Shown: piece by piece, positions 26,893 to 36,700 of the stretch | How the letters are laid out: every line of letters begins with the position of its first letter | How positions within the stretch are numbered: position 1 is the first letter of the stretch | Source of the DNA: Winogradskyella eximia | GTDB lineage: Bacteria > Bacteroidota > Bacteroidia > Flavobacteriales > Flavobacteriaceae | Assembly (NCBI RefSeq): GCF_003386165.1 | Contig: NZ_QRDV01000008.1 | Coordinates: 194,330 to 258,329 of the forward strand | DNA: 64,000 nt | Direction of reading: 5' to 3' | The notes under the pieces: model-generated | Database searches by the model: none | What the model saw: only the letters and a program-made list of their open reading frames with translations | Told to the model about the DNA's origin: nothing | Made by a program: the position numbers and the translations under genes

Positions 26893-26925
26893 AAAACCAC
26901 TTTGTTAATTCAAAGTGGTTTTTTA
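26893..26925 (+). terminator. Terminator, copy 1 of a recurring AACCACTTTG hairpin
   Basis: A 12-bp perfect stem AAAACCACTTTG / CAAAGTGGTTTT, loop ttaatt, then a T-run. It lies 123 bases after htpG and 43 bases before the membrane-protein gene, with a candidate TATTTTTG -7 element at 26859-26866 just upstream, so it may end a very short transcript. Near-identical hairpins lie at 30140 and 31044. Confidence 0.85.
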
Positions 26926-26967
26926 TTTACATAAATTCACTAATTTGCTCAAAAACTCACAAGATAT

Positions 26968-28302
26968 ATGCAAGAGCCAAAGTCTTCAAAATCATTTAAA
27001 GAATGGTTAGATCATCTACAACAAGAAAGTTGGCAGCTAGAGCTTGTTATTTCTGGTTTTTCAATTTTTGGTTTAATCTCCGTTTTTGAACCTCTGAGTT
27101 ATCAATTTAGTTTAGCTCAAAATCTTGGCAATACCATAAAGGCTAATTTAATTATGATTACTCTAGCCTCTTGTTCTATTCTTTCTTTAAATCTTATTAT
27201 TCATGTTATTCTTAGAGGCTTATGGATTGGTGCCCTTGGTTTGCGCTATGTCTCTGGAGACATTGATTTTGATACGCTAAATTATTACTCAAAATTCGAT
27301 AAATTTTTAAGAAAACGCATTGGCTCTTTCGATAAGTTTATAGAAAAACTAGAAAACTATTGTAGTATTATTTTCGCTACATCCTTTCTGATGATCTTTT
27401 ATTTTTTAGCATTTTTCATATGTACGTTATTGTTTGCCCTTTTAATTAAATTTATCACTACTTCATTCGATGCAGAAACTATAGCCTTAAAAATCTTAGG
27501 TATTGTTTTAATTGTAATATTTCTAATATCCATCCTACTTACCTTAATAGATTTTGCAACACTGGGTTATTTAAAAAAGAAAAAATGGCTCGCTATTATA
27601 TATTATCCTTTTTATAGATTTATTAGTCTTATTACTTTATCCTTTTTATACAGAAGCTTGGTCTATAATTTTCTGGATAACAAATTAGGTAGGCGAATAA
27701 GTTTTATTTTGTTTCCCTTATACATCTCAGTTGCCGTATTCTCTGCTGTAAAATTTGAGAGTTCTAATTACTTCTTTAATGAGAATGCATCTTCTTTTTC
27801 GCAAACTAAACCATCGCATTATGAAAATTTAATTGAAGAAAACAAAGCGTTTGTTGATCTTGCATCAATACCATCAAAAATTATAACAACGCCTTATCTA
27901 CCTATTTTTATAGAGTTTGATGATGACATAGAAGATAATATCGTTAGTTTTAATAAAGATTTAGAGATTGAAGAAGAAACTAGAGGACTCAATATAAACT
28001 TTATTAGCGACACAGATAAAAACAAGAGTTTTGATAGTTTAATTAAAAATTTGCAACCCATATATTTAAAAACGCTTGAGTCTTTTTTTACCATAACAAT
28101 TGACACTTCAAAATATAAAGATGTTGAGTACACCTTTACTAAAAATAGATTTAAGCAAACAGGTTTTGAGACTGTAATTAAAATTACTCCACTTAAAGAA
28201 GGTAAGCATTTACTAAGTATTGACAAGCATATTAATCGTAAAGACTCGCTAATTAAAGTTAGCCATGTCAAAATTCCTTTTTGGTACTATAAAAATGATT
28301 AA
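26968..28302 (+). CDS. Unknown polytopic membrane protein, paralog A
   Basis: I do not recognise a named family for this 444-residue protein. The cytoplasmic N-terminus contains WLDHLQQESWQLELVISGF, followed by about six hydrophobic segments up to residue 265 (near 25-45, 60-85, 135-170, 185-205, 215-235, 245-260). A conserved loop RGLWIGALGLRYVSGDID follows the second segment. The remaining 180 residues are hydrophilic, probably periplasmic, and end in PFWYYKND. The 438-residue protein at 46724 is clearly homologous along its full length. Neither neighbour (htpG, serine hydrolase) suggests a job. It has its own terminators before and after. Confidence 0.85.
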   Translation: MQEPKSSKSFKEWLDHLQQESWQLELVISGFSIFGLISVFEPLSYQFSLAQNLGNTIKANLIMITLASCSILSLNLIIHVILRGLWIGALGLRYVSGDIDFDTLNYYSKFDKFLRKRIGSFDKFIEKLENYCSIIFATSFLMIFYFLAFFICTLLFALLIKFITTSFDAETIALKILGIVLIVIFLISILLTLIDFATLGYLKKKKWLAIIYYPFYRFISLITLSFLYRSLVYNFLDNKLGRRISFILFPLYISVAVFSAVKFESSNYFFNENASSFSQTKPSHYENLIEENKAFVDLASIPSKIITTPYLPIFIEFDDDIEDNIVSFNKDLEIEEETRGLNINFISDTDKNKSFDSLIKNLQPIYLKTLESFFTITIDTSKYKDVEYTFTKNRFKQTGFETVIKITPLKEGKHLLSIDKHINRKDSLIKVSHVKIPFWYYKND

Positions 28303-28360
28303 TTATTCAATTTATAATATTATTTCTTTAAATGTTTGGTCCTTACTATAAGGATACATT

Positions 28361-28401
28361 GAAACACTAAAAACCACTTAGTCAAAAGCTTAGTGTTTTT
28401 T
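28361..28401 (+). terminator. Terminator after membrane-protein paralog A
   Basis: AAACACTAA pairs with TTAGTGTTT across a 19-base loop, followed by a run of ten T. The long loop makes it weaker than the other hairpins, but its position (59 bases after the stop) and T-run support termination. Confidence 0.6.
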
Positions 28402-28458
28402 TTTTGTAACTTATGGACACAATTATCGTCTTACAATTATAATCAATCAAAACCCATT

Positions 28459-30114
28459 ATGAAAACGTTCTATTCCTCTGCTCTATTTCTAATGAGCATT
28501 CTATTTACAACAACCATTTTAGCTCAAAATCAAAACCAACAATTTGATGACATTGTAGCTCAACATTACAATAATGCAGATGCACCAGGAGCAACTATTT
28601 TAATTGCAAAAAACGGAAAAACTATTTACAGAAAAGCTGTTGGTAAATCTAGTCTAGAACTAGATGTAGATATGGCACCAGAGAATGTATTTATGCTTGC
28701 CTCTATCACCAAACAATTTACAGCTGTAGCTATTCTAATGTTAGAAGAGCAAGGCAAATTGAGTTTAAATGATCCTATTACTAAGTTTATTCCAGATTAT
28801 CCTACACATGGAAAAACCATCACAGTGCACCATTTGTTAAATCATACGTCTGGTATAAAAAGTTATACAGGTATAGGTAACTTAGTAGATGTTGCTAGAA
28901 ATGATAAAACATTAGATGAATTAATAGATTATTTTAAAGATGAACCTATGGATTTCGATCCTGGTGAAGAATTTAGATATAACAATTCTGGCTATGTGCT
29001 ACTTGGTAAAATAATAGAAGTACTATCTGGTGACACCTACGAAAACTATATTGAAAAGCATATGTTTGACCGTCTAGACATGAAGAGTTCAAGCTATGGT
29101 AATAACAGAGAATTAGTTATAAACAGAGTTGAAGCATACGAAGAAGAAGACTCTGGTTATGTCAATGCAAGCTACTTGAGTATGACATTACCTCATGCTG
29201 CAGGTGCACTAACCTCAACCATTGACGATATGTTAAAATGGCAAAATGCTCTAACAAATAATACCTTAATAAAATCCACTTCTTTAGACAAAGCTATTAA
29301 TGGTTCTAAACTTAATAATGGAGAACATATTCCTTATGGCTATGGCCTCGGAGAAATGAACCTCAAAGGCTCAAAAGGTTACACGCATAGTGGAGGTATT
29401 TTTGGAACATCTACAAATGGTATTTATCTAATTGATGAAGATGTCTATGTGGTAGGTTTAAGTAATTGCAGTTGTAATGATATAGGTGCGGTAACAAGAA
29501 ATCTTGCTGCTACAGCCATAGGAAAACCGTTTCCAACAATGAAAGATGTGATAACGCTTTCTGAAGACAAAATGAAACAATGGGTTGGTGCATATGAATT
29601 TGAAGATGGAGCAATTAGACATATTTTTATTAAAGATGGCCAATTAAAAAGTATGCGAGAGTCTGAAACCAATACTATTTTTGAAATTTTTCCATTATCA
29701 GAAAACCGCTTTATGTTTAAAGATAGTGGGACTGAATACATGTTTTCAAAGACTGCTGACGGAAAACGTCAAGCTATATTTACGGCTAACAAAGAAAGCA
29801 TAGGTAAGGAAGTTAATAAACCAATGCCAGAAGCTCGAAAAGAGATCACACTTTCTAATACTGTTTTAAAACCATATGCCGGAAAATATGAATTAGCACC
29901 TAATTTCCATGTTGAAGTTACAATAGAAGACAATCAAATTTTTACACAAGCCACTGGCCAAGGAAAATTTGAAATTTTTGCAGAAAATGAATCTACGTTT
30001 TTCGCAAAAGTGACTCCACTTAAAGTAACGTTTAATAAAAATGCTTCAGGCAAAGTAGAAAGTTTTACGTTATACCAAGGAGGACAAGAAACCGTTGCTA
30101 AAAAAGTTGAATAA
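28459..30114 (+). CDS. Secreted serine hydrolase (class C beta-lactamase/PBP4*-like)
   Basis: I place the start at ATG 28459, 22 codons inside the longest frame, because it begins a proper signal peptide (MKTFYSSALFLMSILFTTTI, ending LAQ). The precursor is 551 residues. The beta-lactamase/DD-peptidase fold (about 30-370) shows S82-x-x-K85 in ASITKQF, Y174-N-N176, and HSGGIFGTS for the KTG-like box. A C-terminal module (about 385-551) with KPYAGKYELAP resembles the lipocalin-like domains of such esterases or peptidases. Substrate unknown. The last 27 codons and the terminator are duplicated about 905 bases downstream. Confidence 0.9.
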   Translation: MKTFYSSALFLMSILFTTTILAQNQNQQFDDIVAQHYNNADAPGATILIAKNGKTIYRKAVGKSSLELDVDMAPENVFMLASITKQFTAVAILMLEEQGKLSLNDPITKFIPDYPTHGKTITVHHLLNHTSGIKSYTGIGNLVDVARNDKTLDELIDYFKDEPMDFDPGEEFRYNNSGYVLLGKIIEVLSGDTYENYIEKHMFDRLDMKSSSYGNNRELVINRVEAYEEEDSGYVNASYLSMTLPHAAGALTSTIDDMLKWQNALTNNTLIKSTSLDKAINGSKLNNGEHIPYGYGLGEMNLKGSKGYTHSGGIFGTSTNGIYLIDEDVYVVGLSNCSCNDIGAVTRNLAATAIGKPFPTMKDVITLSEDKMKQWVGAYEFEDGAIRHIFIKDGQLKSMRESETNTIFEIFPLSENRFMFKDSGTEYMFSKTADGKRQAIFTANKESIGKEVNKPMPEARKEITLSNTVLKPYAGKYELAPNFHVEVTIEDNQIFTQATGQGKFEIFAENESTFFAKVTPLKVTFNKNASGKVESFTLYQGGQETVAKKVE

Positions 30115-30139
30115 CGTTTTTTACTTTGAATTATAATCT

Positions 30140-30170
30140 AAACCACTTTGTTAATTCAAAGTGGTTTTTT
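30140..30170 (+). terminator. Terminator of the serine hydrolase, copy 2 of the recurring hairpin
   Basis: An 11-bp perfect stem AAACCACTTTG / CAAAGTGGTTT, loop ttaatt, then a T-run. It lies 25 bases after the hydrolase stop and matches the hairpin at 26893 through stem and loop. Confidence 0.92.
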
Positions 30171-30197
30171 ATTTTTAGAAAACGAAACTTATCGCTT

Positions 30198-30932
30198 ATG
30201 AAACCGCAACATAAAAAAATACTCTTAACCATACTCATTATTGGATTCTTGTTTTATATAGATCCTGTTTATGCCGGACCAGGTGGAACCATAGCCAAAG
30301 GTCTATTTAAAACTTGGTGGGGAAAATTAATATTGTTCGCATTGTTTATTGTACTATTCCCATTAATCGTTTATACGTATACTGTAGAGTTTTTTGCAAT
30401 TAAAAAATCTAAAAAACAGCTTAATCAATTAGGATTAAGAAACAAAGATTTTATGTGGTTGAACCTCGAAAAAAATGTGAAAAACATTTTTACACGTGTC
30501 TATCTCGCATGGGAAAGAGAAGATATGGCAGAAGTTTCTGAGTATGTAAATCATTGGTATAGACAAAACCAACAAGCGGTTTACTTAGATAAATGGAAGC
30601 AAGAGAATCTTAAAAATGTATGTAAATTAGATAAAATTAATAGTATAAAACCACTTTATATAGAAATAACAAATGATGAAAATTTAGAAGGCTCTAAAAT
30701 CGCTTTTGTAATTACAGCAACTATTAAAGATTATTTAAAAGACAGAACAACAAATCAAATTGTTGAAGGAAAAAATGAATTTGGAGACGAAGAAAAAATC
30801 TGGATTTTAGAATACACAAATGGAAAATGGCTCCTCGACGATATTAGGGAAGGTAAATTTAGTTTGGCTTTTGCTAAACTAAAAAACGTAGTTCCAGAAC
30901 TTCAACTTAATCAAGGTGTAACCATAAAATAA
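30198..30932 (+). CDS. Tim44-like domain membrane protein
   Basis: I choose ATG 30198, because the longer frame (from 30126) would pass through the terminator hairpin. The 244-residue protein has a first hydrophobic segment (6-26) that could be a signal peptide, a Gly-rich stretch and a second segment (46-68). A soluble region of about 150 residues follows, typical of Tim44-like domains: VKNIFTRVYLAWEREDMAEV near its start and WILEYTNGKWLLDDIREGKF near its end. Such proteins in Bacteroidota are of unknown role. The gene lies exactly between the serine hydrolase and a decayed copy of its 3' end. Confidence 0.8.
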   Translation: MKPQHKKILLTILIIGFLFYIDPVYAGPGGTIAKGLFKTWWGKLILFALFIVLFPLIVYTYTVEFFAIKKSKKQLNQLGLRNKDFMWLNLEKNVKNIFTRVYLAWEREDMAEVSEYVNHWYRQNQQAVYLDKWKQENLKNVCKLDKINSIKPLYIEITNDENLEGSKIAFVITATIKDYLKDRTTNQIVEGKNEFGDEEKIWILEYTNGKWLLDDIREGKFSLAFAKLKNVVPELQLNQGVTIK

Positions 30933-30935
30933 ATA

Positions 30936-31034
30936 TTTAACAACCATACTTCAGGCAAAGTAGAAAGTTTTACTCAAGACCAAATAGGAGAAGAAACCGT
31001 TGCAAAAAAATTGAATAAGATGTATTGCACTTAA
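30936..31034 (+). pseudogene. Decayed duplicate of the serine hydrolase C-terminus
   Basis: Beginning 4 bases after the Tim44-like stop codon, the DNA aligns with 30031 onward, the last codons of the serine hydrolase. Translation in the matching frame gives TSGKVESFT and EETVAKK, against ASGKVESFT and QETVAKK in the intact gene, then runs past the original stop after a 1-base deletion to TAA at 31032. No start codon or upstream coding part is present. The homology continues through the terminator, so the remnant is a copied gene end of about 140 bases. Confidence 0.85.
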
Positions 31035-31043
31035 TTATAATCT

Positions 31044-31075
31044 AAACCACTTTGTTAGTTCAAAGTGGTTTTTTT
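31044..31075 (+). terminator. Terminator, copy 3 of the recurring hairpin
   Basis: An 11-bp stem AAACCACTTTG / CAAAGTGGTTT with loop ttagtt (one base different from copies 1 and 2) and a T-run. It is part of the duplicated hydrolase tail and now probably terminates the Tim44-like gene. Confidence 0.88.
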
Positions 31076-31181
31076 CTTATAGAAAAAAGCAGATAAACAG
31101 ATATAAAACTATAGCATCGACTTTATCATTTATGCTCAACTATTTTACGTAATTTAAAGATTATTAACTAATTCACTTTAA

Positions 31182-31757
31182 TTGCAATCAGATAATTCTG
31201 TTATAAAAATAATCTTTAAAGATCTTAACTTCACAAAAGCTGAAATAAAGATTATTGAATCACATTTTCATAAAATCAATGTAAAAAAAGGAACTATTCT
31301 TCTTAATGCAGGTGATCTAGTTGATGTACAATATTATATTCTAGATGGCTGTTTAAGAACTTTTCATATGGATTCTCAAGGCAAAGAACACACCATTCAA
31401 TTTGGTATTAAAGATTGGTGGGTAAGTGATTTTACAGCATTGCTTGATTCAGATGAGGCAATTTTAACCATTGAAGCTATTCAAGATTCCACGCTTTATA
31501 AAATTTCTAAACAGGATATGAATTATTTATATTCTAAAATCCCAAAAATAGATAGTTTCTTTAGATTAAAATTAGAACGTTCATTTGCTGCTTTTCAAAA
31601 AAGAATTCTATCATATTTATCTCAAAGTGCAGCAGAACGCTACTTAAATTTTATAAAAACGTATCCTAATATTGAAAAGAGTGTAAAAAACTATCACATA
31701 GCGTCTTACTTAGGCATGACGACTGAAAGCCTAAGCAGAATTAGAAAAGAATTATAA
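31182..31757 (+). CDS. Crp/Fnr-type transcriptional regulator
   Basis: This 191-residue protein with TTG start has an N-terminal cyclic-nucleotide-binding-fold beta roll (residues 10-120; KKGTILLNAGDLVDVQYYIL, DGCLRTFHMDSQGKEHTIQF) and a C-terminal helix-turn-helix (NYHIASYLGMTTESLSRIRK). The phosphate-binding cassette residues of true CRP (R, S) are not evident, so cAMP may not be the ligand. Such regulators in Bacteroidota often respond to unknown small molecules. It is a single gene; its target could be a neighbour. Confidence 0.88.
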   Translation: MQSDNSVIKIIFKDLNFTKAEIKIIESHFHKINVKKGTILLNAGDLVDVQYYILDGCLRTFHMDSQGKEHTIQFGIKDWWVSDFTALLDSDEAILTIEAIQDSTLYKISKQDMNYLYSKIPKIDSFFRLKLERSFAAFQKRILSYLSQSAAERYLNFIKTYPNIEKSVKNYHIASYLGMTTESLSRIRKEL

Positions 31758-31865
31758 TTTTTTTACATTTATTACCATACATCAATTTTTTTATTCAATT
31801 TAAATTTTATTTTTGTGCCCCTAACAAGGTAGAATATTCCTTATTTTCCCTAAGATTAATAGCTG

Positions 31866-31900
31866 AAAAGCGCAGGTTTATTTAACCTGCGCTTTTTTAT
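31866..31900 (+). terminator. Strong terminator between the Crp-type gene and the next gene
   Basis: A 13-bp stem AAAAGCGCAGGTT / AACCTGCGCTTTT followed by TTTTT. It lies 109 bases after the Crp-type stop and 13 bases before the next start codon. A candidate TATTTTTG -7 element at 31808-31815 could drive a transcript of about 75 bases ending here; there is no TTG -33 at the right distance. Confidence 0.9.
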
Positions 31901-31912
31901 TTATATTAGCTC

Positions 31913-32461
31913 ATGGAAGAAATTAAAATACTATTTTTTGTTATTGGTACTTTTTTTGGAATTCACCAAAGTAACATTATCGCAGAAAAAGCAACAATAA
32001 CAATAGATCCTGAAGCTAAAACCATTACTGTTTTACAAGAGAATTTAATTTCAATTATTCAGAATGAAAGCGACAGTTTAAAAGTGAAGAGTGAATTAAA
32101 AAACATCACCCAACCCAACTATCCTTGGAGTTCAGAATTCGCAAATTATTCAAAAAAAGAGAAATACTTCTTTATTTCTGAAGACACACAAACTCTTAAC
32201 TTAAAACTGACTCTAACTTACACAACTGCTAATGATTTAAAAGCTTTTGGAATTAATAAAAATAATGATGGTAAGTTCTCTATGACCAACTTTCCTAAGG
32301 CTCATACCAAGTCTACAGATGGTGCATTAGGCGAACGTTATTGGAATTTTGAAGCCAACAAACCTTTCACTTTTACTGAAGAACCTTTAACTCAAATGCC
32401 TGAGAAATACCAAAAGTTCCAAATGAATTTGTTGCCATTTTGGAAAACTTTAAAGCAATAA
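31913..32461 (+). CDS. Hypothetical exported or membrane-anchored protein
   Basis: I do not recognise this 182-residue protein. It has an N-terminal hydrophobic segment (IKILFFVIGTFFGIHQSN) that may be a weak signal peptide or anchor, then beta-rich sequence with AKTITVLQENLISIIQNE and LNLKLTLTYTTANDLKAFGI. The C-terminal part is rich in Phe, Pro and Trp. Its start codon lies only 13 bases after a strong terminator, so readthrough or a start within the hairpin region is needed for expression. It is followed by its own terminator. Confidence 0.65.
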   Translation: MEEIKILFFVIGTFFGIHQSNIIAEKATITIDPEAKTITVLQENLISIIQNESDSLKVKSELKNITQPNYPWSSEFANYSKKEKYFFISEDTQTLNLKLTLTYTTANDLKAFGINKNNDGKFSMTNFPKAHTKSTDGALGERYWNFEANKPFTFTEEPLTQMPEKYQKFQMNLLPFWKTLKQ

Positions 32462-32490
32462 ATAGAGTTAAAGCTAGAGAATATTACAAT

Positions 32491-32522
32491 AAAAAAGACC
32501 ATCGAAAGATGGTCTTTTTTAT
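32491..32522 (+). terminator. Terminator with GAAA tetraloop
   Basis: A 13-bp perfect stem AAAAAAGACCATC / GATGGTCTTTTTT closed by GAAA, 30 bases after the preceding stop codon. Confidence 0.95.
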
Positions 32523-32879
32523 TGTACATGTGCTAATAATTTACAATGTAAATACCAGAAACCATTCCGCTTATATCCGTATTATTTATACTATTTCATA
32601 AAGTAAGTTGCTACTGCTCCACTTTATCTGTTACAGAAACTATCTGAACATCTATTCTACTTATAATTAATTCATCAATTGCAATATCTAAAAATGCTAA
32701 TACGTATTTACAAAAATTAGGCCTTTACAAAAACCTTTTATCTCAGAGTTGTTGTAACTAAAATTAAATTGAAACGTCATATATACATATCAAGATAAAA
32801 AGCTAATAGATTATAAATCAAGACATTCTATAATTTTATTATCTTTAACACAATACCAACCAAAAAAACAAACTAAAAC
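32523..32879. other. Non-coding stretch upstream of the ABC transporter
   Basis: AT-rich sequence without a plausible gene on either strand. Near its right end TATCTTTA (32840-32847) resembles a -7 element (one mismatch from TAnnTTTG), 33 bases before the ABC ATPase start; no -33 TTG is evident. I see no hairpin or riboswitch-like structure. Confidence 0.5.
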
Positions 32880-33767
32880 ATGGAGTTACAAATCAAGAAT
32901 TTGAGCAAGACGTATTCAAATGGAGTACAAGCTTTAAAAGATGTTACACTAACTATTCCACAAGGTATGTTTGGGCTATTAGGTCCAAATGGTGCAGGAA
33001 AATCATCATTAATGAGAACTCTAGCCACTCTACAGCAAGCAGACTCTGGTTCTGTTATGCTAGACGATATTGACGTTTTAAACGACAAGTCTAAAGTCCG
33101 AAAAATTCTAGGTTATTTACCACAAGAGTTTGGAGTATATCCCAAAGTAAGTTCATACAACATGTTAAATCATATTGCGTCTTTAAAAGGTGTTTCTAAT
33201 AAAGGAGAACGAAAAGACTTAGTAGAATCTTTACTCAATAAAACAAATTTATGGCACGTAAGAAATAAAAGTTTAGGTACCTATTCTGGTGGAATGAAAC
33301 AGCGTTTTGGAATAGCTCAAGCATTAATTGGTGATCCAAGACTTATTATTGTTGATGAACCAACAGCTGGTTTAGATCCTGCTGAACGGGTGCGCTTTCA
33401 TAATTTGTTAAGTGAAATTGGTGAAAATACCATCGTTATTTTATCTACACATATTGTTGAAGATATTTCTAACTTATGCAATAATATGGCCATTATCTGT
33501 TTAGGCGAAGTGGTTGCTAAAGGCAATCCTAGTGTTTTAACTGAAGCTGTAAAAGGTAGAGTTTGGAAAAAAGCCATTGAAAAAGTAGAGCTAGAAAAGT
33601 ATCAGAATAACATGCAAGTTATTTCTACGCATCTTAAAGCCGGACAAACAATAATTCATGTTTTAAGTGATAATCAACCAGACGCTTCTTTTGATGCTAG
33701 TACTGCGAATTTAGAAGACGTTTATTTTGCTGAAATTACATCTCGTATGGAAACTGTTTCTGCATAA
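32880..33767 (+). CDS. ABC transporter ATP-binding protein
   Basis: This 295-residue ATPase subunit has Walker A GPNGAGKSS, Q-loop LPQEFGVYP, signature YSGGMKQR, Walker B LIIVDEPTAGLDP and the H-loop STHIVED. A C-terminal extension of about 80 residues follows. It pairs with the giant permease/M1 peptidase gene 32 bases downstream and probably dimerises on its membrane half, hydrolysing ATP in the cytoplasm to drive export. The substrate is unknown; the linked peptidase suggests a peptide or protein. Confidence 0.95.
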   Translation: MELQIKNLSKTYSNGVQALKDVTLTIPQGMFGLLGPNGAGKSSLMRTLATLQQADSGSVMLDDIDVLNDKSKVRKILGYLPQEFGVYPKVSSYNMLNHIASLKGVSNKGERKDLVESLLNKTNLWHVRNKSLGTYSGGMKQRFGIAQALIGDPRLIIVDEPTAGLDPAERVRFHNLLSEIGENTIVILSTHIVEDISNLCNNMAIICLGEVVAKGNPSVLTEAVKGRVWKKAIEKVELEKYQNNMQVISTHLKAGQTIIHVLSDNQPDASFDASTANLEDVYFAEITSRMETVSA

Positions 33768-33799
33768 TTGTTAATTAATCAACTTAAAATCATTCAATT

Positions 33800-36700
33800 A
33801 TGTTTAAAGAAATCTTTCTATTCGAAATAAATTACAGATTTAAGCGTCCTGCAACTTGGGCGTATTTTGGAATCCTTGTAATTTTTGGCCTTATTGTTTC
33901 CATCGGAGGAAACGGACCTGCCTCAGAAAAAGTGTTTGTAAACTCGCCTGTGGCCATAGCAACCATGCTTTCTACTATAAGTATTTTTGGTATTATGCTC
34001 TCTAGTGCCATTATGGGTGTTCCTGTTTATAGAGATATAGAACATAAAACTGAAAATTACTATTTCTCATTTCCTGTTACTGAAAAAGGCTATTTATTAG
34101 GACGCTTTTTAGGGTCTATGTCAGTCTTACTTTTAGTAAGTTTAGGATTGCATTTAGGTTTAATTATAGGATTTGCTATAGGCCCTTTTGCTGGCTATGT
34201 AGAACCCGATCGTTTTACGGATTTTAATTTTTGGCATTATTTACAACCAACATTAACCTTGTACTGGACTAATTTTTTCTTTGCAGGCTGTATCTTTTTT
34301 GCGTTAGTAAGTCTTACCAAAAAAGTAATGTTAGCTTATGCTGGTGGTGCCATTCTTTTTATCACTTATTTAATTACACTAACCTTAACTCAAGACCTTG
34401 AAAATACCGATTTAGTAAGTCTATTAGATCCTTTTGGATTAGGTACATACAGTAATGTTATCAGGTATTGGACTCCCGAAGAACAAAATTCTTTAACCGT
34501 CCCATTTAGCGGAATGCTAGTATGGAACCGCTTAATATGGGTTGGGATTGGATTACTTGCACTTCTCTATACGTTATTTAAATTCGATTTTATAAAATTC
34601 TTAAACAAGAACTATACTTCTAAAAAGAAAGACGACAATTTAGATATGCCAAAGGCATCAGCTGCGTTAACTAAAATTCCAAGCGTATCACAAGTCTTTT
34701 CAAATAGCTTAAACCTAAAATTATTATTTGGTTTGGCTTATATGGAATTTAAAAATATTATTAGAGATAACTTCTTTAAAGCGATACTTATAGCTGCTGT
34801 ATTATTCCTGTTTTTCGATGCTTGGTTTGGCTTTCCTATATACGGAACTCCGTCATTACCTCTCACCTACTACATGCTAGAGGTCAAAGATTTTACCTAT
34901 ATCATACTTATATTTATTCTTATTGTATTTATGACTGGCGAAGTATTGCATCGCGAACGTAATGTTAATTACGATCAAATCTTTGGATCCTTACCGTTAC
35001 CAAATAGAATTGTATATGGTTCTAAGTTTTTGGCACTTGTTATGGTAAGTTTCGTCTTAGTAAATATGATTTTGGTTAGTGGTGTTTTAAATCAAATTAT
35101 TAAAGGTTATTTTAATTTTGAATTTGATAAATACTTCACTGATTTATACCTTATTGAATTCCCAAAGTATATCATCTTTATCATGTTAGCCTTTTTTGTA
35201 CATTCTTTAGTTACAAAAAAGTTTATGGGACACGTGATTGCCATCGCTATCTGGGTGTTACTTTTTGGATTAAACAGTTTAGCCGATGTAAATAACAACT
35301 TATACTTGTACAGTTACGCTCCAAGTTATACCATTTCAGATATGAACGGATTCGGTCATTTCGGAGAAGCACTATTATGGTTTAGAACCTATTGGTTAGC
35401 TTGTGGAGGAGTACTAACAGTAATTGGCTATTTATTTTGGAAACGTGGTACAGATTCTGGTCGAAAAGCAAGATGGCAACTCGCTAAAGAACGCTTAAAT
35501 ATTAGAACTATCGGAACGCTTATCATTTTATTAGCTGTATTTATTGGCTCTGGTGCATTTATAAATTATAACACCAAAACAATCAATAATTATAGATCTG
35601 TAGAAGCTAGTACCATAGGTTCTGCAGATTACGAAAAGCAACTTGGTAAATATGATAAAATAGCACAACCTAAGGTCATAGATGTTAAGGTTTTTGCCGA
35701 TTTAGTACCCGAAGAGCGTTCAGCCACCATTAAGACTAATTATGTTATGGTGAATAAAACAAATGAAGTTATAGATTCATTACATCTTAATTGGGGAGCG
35801 GAAGGCTTGTTAAAAAAGGAAATAAAAACGTTTACTCTAGATGGCAAATCACCAAAATTGGGTAAACGCTATGATGATTATGGTTACGAAATTTATGCCT
35901 TTGATAAACCAATGCAACCCAATGACACTATTACCTTAGAATTAGAAGTTGCTGCATCCTATAAAGGATTTCCTAATGAAGGAACAGGTTCTGATATCGT
36001 TTATAATGGAACTTTTTTAAACAACAATTTCTTTCCTTCGTTTGGTTATAACTCACAAAGTGAATTAACAAGTGATCAAGATCGAAAAAAGTATAATCTA
36101 CCAATAAAAGATTATCAACAACCAGTACAAACAGATCCTTGGGGAACCAGTAATTTCCTATTTAATGACGATGCAGATTATGTCACTTTCGAAGGAACTG
36201 TGAGTACTGCACCTAATCAAATTGCAATAATGCCAGGTCAATTACAAAAAGAATGGGAAGAAAATGGACGTAAATATTACCACTATAAAATGAGTGGAGA
36301 ACTCGATTTTTTCTATAATATTTCTTCAGCTGAATATGAAGTACATCGAGAAGTTTGGACAGGTAAATCTGGAGAAAAAGTGAATATTGAAATTTTCCAT
36401 CATCCAACACATACCTATAATCTTGATCGTTTTGTAAAAGGAGTAAAACATTCTATGGATTATTTTTCTGAAAATTATGGACCATACCAATACCGCCAAA
36501 TGCGCATCTTAGAGTTTCCAAGATACTCAACATTTGCACAGTCATTTCCTAATACAGTGCCTTTTGCAGAGAGTTTTGGTTGGGTGGGTGATTTTAGTGA
36601 CCCTAACGATTTAGACTATGTGTATACTGTGACTGCTCATGAAGTTGCTCACCAGTGGTGGGGACATCAAATTAGTCCTTCTGCAACTCGTGGTGCAAAT

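Noticed and set aside
30126..30197. Longer start of the Tim44-like protein
   Set aside because: The added codons are the serine hydrolase terminator hairpin read as protein.
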